Under the pieces are notes generated by a model. The model saw only the letters and a program-made list of their open reading frames with translations, did no database searches and had not been told where the DNA came from. A stretch of DNA of 5,377 nt from an uncultured Bacilli bacterium. Lineage in GTDB: Bacteria > Bacillota_I > Bacilli_A > RF39 > UBA660. Made by a program: the position numbers and the translations under genes. This document shows positions 1 to 5,108 of this stretch, piece after piece; position 1 is the stretch's first letter; every line of letters starts with the position of its first letter. The stretch spans positions 1 to 5,377 of the forward strand of contig CAKPPW010000044.1 of assembly GCA_934177995.1 (NCBI GenBank), given 5' to 3'.

Positions 1-752
1 AAAGGTGCCTTACTTTTCTTATTTCTTAGTTTCTCTTCTACTGAATATACTTTATAGTCACTTGCTAGACTATTAATTACTTTATCAGCTTCTTCCTTAC
101 AAGTAAGTTTAATCTCTTTATCTTTATATTCAAATAGATTAGCTTCAACGTCATCAAAGAAAGCACTTATAGTATAATACTCTTCTTGTTTAAATGCTTC
201 TATTTCTCTTTCTCTATCAACGATTAGTTTTAAAGCTACACTTTGCACACGTCCAGCACTCTTAGCCTTTATCTTAGATTGTAATAACTTAGATAATCTA
301 AAACCAATTATGCGGTCAAGTATTCTTCTTGTCTCCTGACTCTTAACAAGATTTTGATCAATCTTACCCTCATGTTTAATAGCTTCTAAAACACTATCTT
401 TAGTAATTTCATGAAAAAGCACTCTTGAATAATCATCATCTTTTATATTTAAAGCTTCTTTCAAATGCCAAGAAATAGCTTCCCCCTCACGATCAGGGTC
501 GGTTGCAAGTATTATATGATTACTTTCTTTAACATCTTTCTTTAGCTCTTTAATTAATTTACTTTTTCCTTTTAAGGGAACATAATTAGGTTTAAACCCA
601 TCATCTATATCAACACCTAGTCCTAACTTACCACTAGTTGCTAAATCTCTAATATGTCCTTTACTAGATACTACTTTATAATCCTTTCCAAGATATTTTT
701 CAATAGTTTTACTCTTACTAGGACTTTCTACTATTACTAAGTTCTTTGTCAT
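1..752 (-). CDS. topA: DNA topoisomerase I, N-terminal part (cut by window edge)
   Basis: Type IA topoisomerase, which relaxes negative supercoils by a single-strand break through a 5'-phosphotyrosine. The first 250 codons are present; the 3' end runs off the left edge. The Toprim domain is clear: E9 in VIVESPSK, and the acidic motif D85-P-D87-R-E89-G-E with the following AISWHL. Further on are the family blocks around QETRRILDRIIGFRLS (139-154) and SAGRVQSVAL (165-174). The catalytic tyrosine, normally near residue 300, and the C-terminal zinc domains lie outside the window, so completeness cannot be judged. The ATG at 752 is fixed by AGGAGG at 759-764 with a 6-nt spacer. It lies downstream of rnhB with 66 bp between them; in Bacillus, dprA and sucCD separate these genes, so the arrangement here is shorter. 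A dedicated promoter precedes it. Confidence 0.97.
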   Translation of the reverse strand, partial: MTKNLVIVESPSKSKTIEKYLGKDYKVVSSKGHIRDLATSGKLGLGVDIDDGFKPNYVPLKGKSKLIKELKKDVKESNHIILATDPDREGEAISWHLKEALNIKDDDYSRVLFHEITKDSVLEAIKHEGKIDQNLVKSQETRRILDRIIGFRLSKLLQSKIKAKSAGRVQSVALKLIVDREREIEAFKQEEYYTISAFFDDVEANLFEYKDKEIKLTCKEEADKVINSLASDYKVYSVEEKLRNKKSKAP

Positions 753-774
753 GGAATTCCTCCTTTTCCATATT

Positions 775-804
775 CTTATATCTAAAGTTACTACTAATTG
801 TCAA
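775..804 (-). promoter_or_regulatory. topA promoter
   Basis: On the minus strand a perfect -35 TTGACA (799-804) is followed after 18 bp by TATAAG (775-780), a 5/6 match to the -10 consensus. It lies in the 66-bp rnhB-topA gap and would give a leader of about 15 nt containing the AGGAGG ribosome site. It suggests topA can be transcribed independently of the upstream cluster. Confidence 0.65.
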
Positions 805-818
805 TAGTTTTTTTAAAT

Positions 819-1427
819 TTACTTATTATTTACATATTCTTTAACAGGAGAATAACTTCTTCTATGTTCTTTAATAATACCATATTCCATAATCGCTTCA
901 ATATGCTTCTTAGTAGGATAACCTTTATTATGTTTAAAGTCATACATTGGATATTTCTTATCTAATTCATATAACATATGATCCCTTGTTACTTTTGCTA
1001 TAACACTAGCGGCTGAAATAGTAATACTTTTTAAATCACCTTTTATTATTGAGGTCGTTGGTATATCAATATCTAGTTTAACCGCATCTATTAAGACATG
1101 TTCTGGTCTTACAGGACAGTTATTAATAGCCATCTTCATCGCTTTCTTAGTAGCATTTAAAATATTAATATTATCTATCTCTTCATTATCTACAATACCA
1201 ATACCTATTCCTAAAGCTTGTTCTTCTATCTCTTTATATAGTATTTCTCTTTTCTTCTCACTTAATTTCTTACTATCAGTAAGTCCTTCCAAATCAAACT
1301 TCTCTGGAAGTATGACACAAGAAGTTACCACTGGTCCTACTAATGGTCCACGACCTACTTCATCTACTCCTGCTATTAAGTTTATCCCTTTTTTTCTTAG
1401 TTCTCTTTCGTACATATATGTATCCAT
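819..1427 (-). CDS. rnhB: Ribonuclease HII
   Basis: Cytoplasmic endonuclease that cuts the RNA strand of RNA-DNA hybrids and starts removal of single ribonucleotides misincorporated in DNA. From the chosen ATG it is 202 residues, normal for RNase HII. The four metal-binding acids are present: D22 and E23 in GVDEVGRGPLVGP, D114 in LIDAVKL and D131 in KGD. The GRG junction-recognition motif is residues 25-27, and the blocks DSKKLSEKKR (about 51-60) and SAASVIAKVTRD (138-149) are typical. The gene starts with ATGATG. The SD GGGAGGT (1433-1439) lies only 3 nt from the first ATG (1430) but 6 nt from the second (1427), so the second is preferred; the difference is one residue. A hairpin lies between it and yqeY upstream. 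No fitting alternative identity. Confidence 0.97.
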   Translation of the reverse strand: MDTYMYERELRKKGINLIAGVDEVGRGPLVGPVVTSCVILPEKFDLEGLTDSKKLSEKKREILYKEIEEQALGIGIGIVDNEEIDNINILNATKKAMKMAINNCPVRPEHVLIDAVKLDIDIPTTSIIKGDLKSITISAASVIAKVTRDHMLYELDKKYPMYDFKHNKGYPTKKHIEAIMEYGIIKEHRRSYSPVKEYVNNK

Positions 1428-1445
1428 CATTTACCTCCCAAGGAA

Positions 1446-1474
1446 AAACTTTTCCAACTTACTAGGAAAAGTTT
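1446..1474 (-). terminator. Hairpin between yqeY and rnhB, possible weak terminator or attenuator
   Basis: AAACTTTTCC (1446-1455) and GGAAAAGTTT (1465-1474) form a perfect 10-bp inverted repeat with a 9-nt loop. On the minus strand the 3' arm ends in a run of five Ts interrupted soon after by CC, so the U-tract is short and termination is probably partial. The 5' arm overlaps the yqeY stop codon, and the 3' arm ends only a few bases before the rnhB SD. It could lower rnhB expression relative to yqeY or protect the processed yqeY 3' end. Confidence 0.5.
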
Positions 1475-1910
1475 ATTTTAATCTTTCTTTTATCTTCATA
1501 GATAAAGCTTTCTGATCAGTTCTACCCTTTACTTTAGGTGATAAGTATCCCATTACCTTACCCATATCTTTCATACCTTCTGGTTTGATTTTCTCTATTG
1601 CTTCACTAATTAATTCATCTACTTCACTATCTGCTAATGGTTTTGGTAAAAACTCTTTTAGAATATTAAGTTCAGTAGTTTCTTTCTCTACTAAATCACT
1701 TCTTGATGTTTTAGAATACTGTTCAATTGAGTCTTCTCTCATCTTTACTTGCTTTAAGACAACTGTTAAAACTAACTCATCATTAATCTCAACCTTCTTA
1801 TCAATATGTTCTAAATCTACAGCTGCTTTAACCATTCTTAAGACATTAAGTCTTTCCTTATCATGTTCTTTCATAGCCTTAACTATTTCACTTTTAATAC
1901 TATCATACAT
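1473..1910 (-). CDS. yqeY: GatB/YqeY domain-containing protein
   Basis: Stand-alone YqeY-family protein, 145 residues, the usual length. The family resembles the C-terminal, tRNA-interacting domain of the amidotransferase subunit GatB; the cellular role of the free-standing form is not settled, so none is assigned here. Typical family blocks are the N-terminal helix with AMKEHDKERLNVLRMVKAA (12-30), the segment VKMREDSIEQYSKTSRSDL in the middle, LKEFLPKPL, and the signature KDMGKVMG (114-121) followed by PKVKGRTD. The start ATG at 1910 has SD AAGGA with a 9-nt spacer, lying across the end of the upstream gene. The gap to that gene is only 4 bp, so translation of the two is probably coupled. 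The stop lies at the base of the hairpin before rnhB. Confidence 0.95.
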   Translation of the reverse strand: MYDSIKSEIVKAMKEHDKERLNVLRMVKAAVDLEHIDKKVEINDELVLTVVLKQVKMREDSIEQYSKTSRSDLVEKETTELNILKEFLPKPLADSEVDELISEAIEKIKPEGMKDMGKVMGYLSPKVKGRTDQKALSMKIKERLK

Positions 1911-1914
1911 ATTA

Positions 1915-2544
1915 TCACGTCCTTACTTTTTCTTTCTTAGTTAAATAATAGTCTTTCCCACTTTTCTCAAATGTATACTGATAAGTATTTTTAACTGTTC
2001 CATAAATTCCATCTAATACTTCAGTTGTTAATATTATTTTATTATCTTCTTTTCTAGCACTCTTTAATTTAATATTAATAGGTTCAGAGTTATCATCTTT
2101 AGTAACAATTACAACGCCTTTATGTTCTTCATCATATAAAGCATATTCTTTCTTAGATACTTCAAAGTCTTCTATATTTACACTAATATCTTTTCCATAT
2201 AAATCTTTAACAGCTTTTTCTAGTGTCTCTTTCTTAACAAAAGTAGTTAATCCACTACAAGTATATCCTTCTCTATTAACATTTATTACTTCACAACTAA
2301 TAGAATCTTTATTTTCTATATTATTATAAGCATAATATAACATTGCTTTATTTTCCATTACATCTAGTATTTCTAAATCTTCATGAGCTATTTTCTTATA
2401 TAAAGTAATAACAGTTTTATTCTTAGTAGATAAACTCCCTGAATCAGTAGTAACTATTTTCTTATAACCATAGTAAGCAGCACCTACTAATATTTCTAAA
2501 GTAATAATTACTATTACTATCTTAGTCCATACACCATTTTTCAT
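1915..2544 (-). CDS. Membrane-anchored protein of unknown function
   Basis: I do not recognise the family. The 209-residue product has a short N-terminus (MKNGVWTK), one hydrophobic segment at about residues 9-27 containing E17, and then a hydrophilic remainder rich in K, D, E and beta-type residues. No signal-peptidase or lipobox site is evident, so a single-pass anchored protein with an extracytoplasmic C-terminal domain is the likely topology. C84 and C96 are the only two cysteines seen in the outer part and could form a disulfide. The start ATG (2544) has SD AAGGTG with a 6-nt spacer. It ends in the tandem stops TGA-TAA, and the yqeY SD overlaps its last codons. It is 3 bp downstream of another small membrane-protein gene, so the two may act together at the envelope; that is inference from position only. 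Confidence 0.8.
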   Translation of the reverse strand: MKNGVWTKIVIVIITLEILVGAAYYGYKKIVTTDSGSLSTKNKTVITLYKKIAHEDLEILDVMENKAMLYYAYNNIENKDSISCEVINVNREGYTCSGLTTFVKKETLEKAVKDLYGKDISVNIEDFEVSKKEYALYDEEHKGVVIVTKDDNSEPINIKLKSARKEDNKIILTTEVLDGIYGTVKNTYQYTFEKSGKDYYLTKKEKVRT

Positions 2545-2547
2545 CTT

Positions 2548-2862
2548 CTACACCTTCTTTTTCTTAATAAAGAATTTAATTATATATGACTCAAAGATAA
2601 TCATAATTACAACAAAAGCCCAAGCTAGTATTGTATACAAAAGTCCACTAGTATAGCTACCTATAATAGCTAAAATACTCTTTGGAATATATTTATCTAT
2701 TACTGCTGCTACATCTTCAAGTGGAATATTCTCCCCAATAAAGGTTAATATTCTAAGAAATATATCCGCTATAGCTATAAAATAGACAAAACTAGAAAAC
2801 TGTCTAAAAAACATAATAACTAATAATATTAATACTATAAGTACAATCAAATCAATATACAT
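2548..2862 (-). CDS. Small multi-spanning membrane protein of unknown function
   Basis: 104 residues from the chosen start, highly hydrophobic. Predicted membrane segments lie at about residues 3-19, 24-43 and 72-95, with an amphipathic stretch (48-67, LEDVAAVIDKYIPKSILAII) between the second and third. The C-terminus FFIKKKKV is strongly positive and should face the cytoplasm. No family is recognised; the layout is loosely CvpA-like, but I see no diagnostic motif. The reading frame is open upstream to a TTG at 2886, but ATG at 2862 has SD AAGGTGG with a 5-nt spacer, while the TTG has none, so 2862 is preferred. The gene is 3 bp upstream of the anchored-protein gene and 43 bp downstream of the hydrolase gene. 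Confidence 0.8.
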   Translation of the reverse strand: MYIDLIVLIVLILLVIMFFRQFSSFVYFIAIADIFLRILTFIGENIPLEDVAAVIDKYIPKSILAIIGSYTSGLLYTILAWAFVVIMIIFESYIIKFFIKKKKV

Positions 2863-2905
2863 AGTAACCACCTTTCTCTTCTTCAACTAAATTATATCAT
2901 AGATA

Positions 2906-3433
2906 TTATAGATATGGATTATTTTTTCTTTCTTCTTCTAAAGTAGTCAAATCACCATGTCCAGAGTATATCTTTGTATCATTACTAAATTCTTCTAATC
3001 TTGCTAAAGAATTTTTTATATCAGTTTCATTTCCTGTTGGAAGATCTGTTCTACCTATTGTATTTTTAAAGATAAAGTCCCCTACAAACAGTGTATTAAC
3101 CTCATCAAAGTAAAAGCTTACAGAATCACTACTATGTCCAGGCGTATAATAACATTTAAATTTAAATGGACCTATCTCTTTCTCTTCTAAGTCACTTAAA
3201 TTACTTTTCTTATATACCATTAATTTTCTATTATGTTTTAAAAAATCTCTTAATGCTCCTACATGATCAAAATGAGAATGGGTTACAAGTATCCCTATTA
3301 ATTTACTATCTCCCATAGCAGTTTTAATCTTATCACTATCAGATCCCGGATCTATTAATAAACACTTACCATCTTTCTTTAAAATATAACAATTCTCATC
3401 CAAAGTACCAGTTATCACTCTTTCAATTTCCAT
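2906..3433 (-). CDS. MBL-fold metallo-hydrolase, glyoxalase II-like (YqgX group)
   Basis: Zinc-dependent hydrolase of the metallo-beta-lactamase fold, cytoplasmic, 175 residues. It lacks the C-terminal substrate domain of classical glyoxalase II, as do the short bacterial YqgX/GloB-like proteins. All metal ligands are visible: the THSHFDH motif gives H52, H54, D56 and H57; then H100 in TPGHS, D119 in VGD, and H159 in SGHG. GRTDLP (127-132) and the ending TTLEEERKNNPYL match this group closely. The substrate is probably a thioester, but it cannot be read from sequence. The gene starts with ATGATG; SD GAGGAGG (3441-3447) is 4 nt from the first ATG (3436) and 7 nt from the second (3433), which is preferred. 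It is the first gene after a good promoter and so probably heads the cluster. Confidence 0.93.
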   Translation of the reverse strand: MEIERVITGTLDENCYILKKDGKCLLIDPGSDSDKIKTAMGDSKLIGILVTHSHFDHVGALRDFLKHNRKLMVYKKSNLSDLEEKEIGPFKFKCYYTPGHSSDSVSFYFDEVNTLFVGDFIFKNTIGRTDLPTGNETDIKNSLARLEEFSNDTKIYSGHGDLTTLEEERKNNPYL

Positions 3434-3459
3434 CATTTTTCCTCCTCATTCTACTTATT

Positions 3460-3489
3460 AGAATAATTAAATCTATAGATATTTGTCAA
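3460..3489 (-). promoter_or_regulatory. Promoter of the hydrolase-led cluster
   Basis: Minus strand: perfect -35 TTGACA (3484-3489), 18-bp spacer, then TATTCT (3460-3465), a 4/6 match to the -10 consensus. It lies 27 bp upstream of the gene start and just upstream of the GAGGAGG ribosome site. The spacer contains the 10-bp palindrome ATCTATAGAT (3471-3480), which may be an operator or chance. Confidence 0.55.
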
Positions 3490-3513
3490 GAGTATTTTTT
3501 TATTTATTAATAC

Positions 3514-3552
3514 AAAATAGATAGTTAAAGTATTACATTAACCATCTACTTT
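3514..3552 (-). terminator. Minus-strand terminator, probably of the gene now split off at 5096-5377
   Basis: Arms 3514-3528 and 3538-3552 pair over 15 positions around a 9-nt loop. On the minus strand every position pairs, including two G-U pairs; on the plus strand those two are A-C mismatches, so the structure is directed to minus-strand RNA. The 3' arm ends in UUUU followed by GUAUUAAU, a moderate U-tract. It lies between the element and the hydrolase promoter. No other minus-strand gene needs it, so it most likely ended the gene whose body is now to the right of the insertion sequence. Confidence 0.6.
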
Positions 3553-3557
3553 AAATA

Positions 3558-3587
3558 TTAATCTACTTGCACTGAAAACTTACCTAC
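3558..3587 (-). pseudogene. Possible stranded 3' tail of the gene at 5096-5377
   Basis: Read on the minus strand from the left border of the element, these bases encode VGKFSVQVD and a TAA stop, 5 nt before the terminator hairpin. If one copy of the imperfect 8-bp flanking repeat is removed, they follow in frame after the NPFVI sequence at 5117-5131. If there was no target duplication, the gene would instead have ended at once with AAG-TAG at the junction. Both reconstructions end the gene before its terminator; the sequence alone does not decide between them. Confidence 0.35.
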
Positions 3588-3605
3588 GGACAGTTTTTAA
3601 AATAA
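3588..3605 (+). repeat. Left terminal inverted repeat of the insertion sequence
   Basis: GGACAGTTTTTAAAATAA, an exact reverse complement of 5091-5108. The next base breaks the match (T here, C in the reversed right end). Confidence 0.92.
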
Positions 3606-3611
3606 TAAAAA

Positions 3612-3638
3612 TAAGAGATAAATCCTATTCATCTCCTA
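3612..3638 (-). terminator. Minus-strand terminator inside the left end of the insertion sequence
   Basis: Arms 3612-3623 and 3627-3638 form a 12-bp stem with a 3-nt loop. On the minus strand all pairs form (two are G-U), and the stem is followed by UUUUUAUUAUUUU, a strong U-tract that runs into the terminal repeat. On the plus strand the two G-U positions become A-C mismatches and there is no T-run. It would stop antisense or read-through RNA before it leaves the element towards the hydrolase cluster. Confidence 0.7.
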
Positions 3639-3651
3639 AATCGTCTAAAAA

Positions 3652-3680
3652 TTGATAAAACAATCCACATATGCTACAAT
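3652..3680 (+). promoter_or_regulatory. Transposase promoter with extended -10
   Basis: TTGATA (3652-3657), 17-bp spacer, TACAAT (3675-3680), with TG at 3672-3673 in the extended -10 position. Each hexamer matches consensus at 5 of 6. Transcription would begin near 3687, about 40 nt before the transposase ATG at 3727. This argues against a TTG start at 3652, which lies inside the promoter. Confidence 0.7.
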
Positions 3681-3726
3681 CATTATAGTCAAAATCAAAA
3701 AAATAGAAAGTAGTGTGAATTGTTTT

Positions 3727-4917
3727 ATGGCTAAATTATACAATACCCAATCTGATATCACAATAGCTTTATGTAATTTTTTTAAAAATGTTGGTAATTT
3801 AAGAAAAACTCAATTAAATATCTTGCCTGCTATTATTTTTGGTATGGCTATTTCTGAATCTTGTATTACCAATGATATTGTTAAGGTCTTAAAAGATGAT
3901 TTTAACCTTGTATACCCTATTTCTACTGAAAGAAGAATTAGAAGATTTTTTAATAATGAGTTATTTGATAATTATACTTTTTTTGAAGATTGTATTAAAG
4001 ATATTATTTCTAGATACTCTCTTAGTCATGATGATAAAAGAATTCATATCGTTATGGACCATATGTATATGAGAGACAAATTTACTGTCTTTATGATTAC
4101 TATGAGAATTGGTAAGCAATCTATTCCTTTATGGTTTCGTTGTTTTGAAGGTAAAAACAACCCTGATGCTTATAAACAATCTTTGATTGAAGAAGGTATT
4201 AATTTTGTAGATAATTTATTTAAAGATAAAGGATATGATTTAATCTTTCTTGGAGATAGATGGTTTAATTCCACTTCTCTAATGGCATTCATTAATTCTA
4301 AAGAACTCACTTATGTTTTCAGATTAAAAGAAAATTTCAAATGCTTCGTTTATGACAAGAAAGAAGGTCATAAAATATGGAAAAATATTAATGATTTATT
4401 TCACTATAAATATCATACTACTTTCTATGAAAATATCAGTTTTACTAGAAAAAATATTGAAACTAATATCGTTATTGGGCCAACTAAATCCATTCAATTA
4501 TCAAATATTGATAGTGAACGTGATGAATTTGAACCTTGGATTTTAGTAACCAACGGTAATCCTAAACGTGCTTTAAAGGATTATGCTTATCGCTTTGGAG
4601 CCATTGAATTTTTATTTAAAGCTGAAAAATCTAATGGATTCTTTCTTGAAAAAACTACCACCAATAATTTGAAAGCTTTTGAAAATATGTATACTTGTGT
4701 ATGTTTTACTTATCTTTGGATGAGTATTTTAGGAATAGAATATTCTAAAAATAGTACTTGTTACAAAAAGCTTAAAATTGGAGCTACTAAAAAATATAAA
4801 TCCGGTATTAAAAGAGTAATGTCTATTTTTAGAACTGGTTTATTTTTACTAAATAAAGCATTTAATTCCACTATTAAAATACGGTTACCTTTTACTTTTA
4901 TTTTATATGATATATAA
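3727..4917 (+). CDS. IS4-like DDE transposase
   Basis: Cuts and joins the element's ends through an RNase H-fold DDE active site. 396 residues from ATG 3727, apparently intact. An N-terminal DNA-binding part (about 1-100, with ERRIRRFFNN at 68-77) precedes the catalytic core. Likely catalytic acids are D111 in VMDHMY, D177 in LGDRWF and E294. The last lies in an IS4-type YREK motif: Y286, R289, E294, K301 within YAYRFGAIEFLFKAEK. The R-to-E spacing is one residue longer than in Tn5, so placement in a subgroup is uncertain. A basic C-terminal region follows. The frame is open further upstream to a TTG at 3652, but the promoter overlaps that; ATG 3727 is preferred although its SD (around AGTGTGAA) is poor, which fits low transposase expression. 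Base use is very AT-rich like the host, so no sign of a recent distant origin. Confidence 0.93.
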   Translation: MAKLYNTQSDITIALCNFFKNVGNLRKTQLNILPAIIFGMAISESCITNDIVKVLKDDFNLVYPISTERRIRRFFNNELFDNYTFFEDCIKDIISRYSLSHDDKRIHIVMDHMYMRDKFTVFMITMRIGKQSIPLWFRCFEGKNNPDAYKQSLIEEGINFVDNLFKDKGYDLIFLGDRWFNSTSLMAFINSKELTYVFRLKENFKCFVYDKKEGHKIWKNINDLFHYKYHTTFYENISFTRKNIETNIVIGPTKSIQLSNIDSERDEFEPWILVTNGNPKRALKDYAYRFGAIEFLFKAEKSNGFFLEKTTTNNLKAFENMYTCVCFTYLWMSILGIEYSKNSTCYKKLKIGATKKYKSGIKRVMSIFRTGLFLLNKAFNSTIKIRLPFTFILYDI

Positions 4918-4975
4918 GATTAAAAACATTATATCTTTTAACCATGCCTATTAAATTAGGGCCTTTATAATGCTA

Positions 4976-5011
4976 AAAAAATGATAGAAATTACCATTTC
5001 TACCATTTTTT
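4976..5011. terminator. Bidirectional terminator after the transposase
   Basis: Arms AAAAAATG-A-TAGAAAT (4976-4991) and ATTTCTA-C-CATTTTTT (4996-5011) with a TACC loop: 15 pairs and one internal A-C mismatch on the plus strand, which becomes a G-U pair on the minus strand. Plus-strand RNA ends in six Us, minus-strand RNA in seven. It lies 58 bp after the transposase stop and also 84 bp after the stop of the convergent gene at 5096, so it can serve both. Confidence 0.8.
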
Positions 5012-5047
5012 ACTTTGAGATTACCTATAAGTATCAAAATGTACAAT

Positions 5048-5060
5048 ACTGTCCGAGGTA
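5048..5060 (-). repeat. Extra terminus-like sequence inside the right end of the element
   Basis: Reversed, this reads TACCTCGGACAGT. It matches the left border region TACCTACGGACAGT (3581-3594) apart from one inserted base, and it repeats the outermost GGACAGT of the true end (5102-5108) about 54 bp further in. It may be a subterminal transposase-binding site or a relic of an earlier end. Confidence 0.45.
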
Positions 5061-5090
5061 TTTTACATGTTTCAATCTTATTTTATATAG

Positions 5091-5108
5091 TTATTTTAAA
5101 AACTGTCC
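5091..5108 (-). repeat. Right terminal inverted repeat of the insertion sequence
   Basis: Exact reverse complement of 3588-3605. It also supplies the last codons and stop of the minus-strand gene: GAC AGT TTT TAA at 5096-5107. Confidence 0.92.

Larger units (their letters stand above)
3588..5108 (+). mobile_element. Complete IS4-like insertion sequence, 1521 bp
   Basis: The borders are defined by a perfect 18-bp inverted repeat, GGACAGTTTTTAAAATAA, at 3588-3605 and reversed at 5091-5108. Similarity continues inward with AAAATAAGA in both ends after a small offset. Inside are a promoter, one intact transposase gene that fills most of the element, and a terminator near each end. The flanks are TTACCTAC on the left and TTAGCTAA on the right, a 6/8 match, so the target duplication is imperfect or absent. 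There are no passenger genes. The element lies at the 3' end of the minus-strand gene at 5096-5377. The exact IS name cannot be given from sequence alone. Confidence 0.9.

Noticed and set aside
1915..1920. Reading TGA as tryptophan (mycoplasma code)
   Set aside because: Tryptophan is TGG in topA, the transposase and the right-end gene, and no in-frame TGA interrupts a recognisable gene. The one TGA stop is followed at once by TAA, so it is not decisive by itself.
1312..1944. Plus-strand open frames opposite rnhB and yqeY
   Set aside because: They lie antisense to two confidently identified genes, have no ribosome sites of note, and their translations are low-complexity serine/leucine-rich shadows.
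2863..2886. TTG start at 2886 for the small membrane protein
   Set aside because: ATG 2862 has a good SD (AAGGTGG, 5-nt spacer) and the added residues KKRKVVT are encoded by the SD region itself.
2891..2919. Possible promoter before the small membrane protein (TATAAT at 2891-2896)
   Set aside because: No acceptable -35: about 17 bp upstream is ATCCAT. TATAAT is common in DNA this AT-rich.
3458..3472. Fur/PerR-like box overlapping the hydrolase -10 region
   Set aside because: About 11 of 14 positions fit a TTATAAT-N-ATTATAA pattern, but this is easily reached by chance in AT-rich DNA and no oxidative-stress or iron gene is nearby.
4352..4546. Second plus-strand frame inside the transposase
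   Set aside because: It lies wholly within the transposase in another frame and shows no domain; IS4-like elements do not need a second frame.
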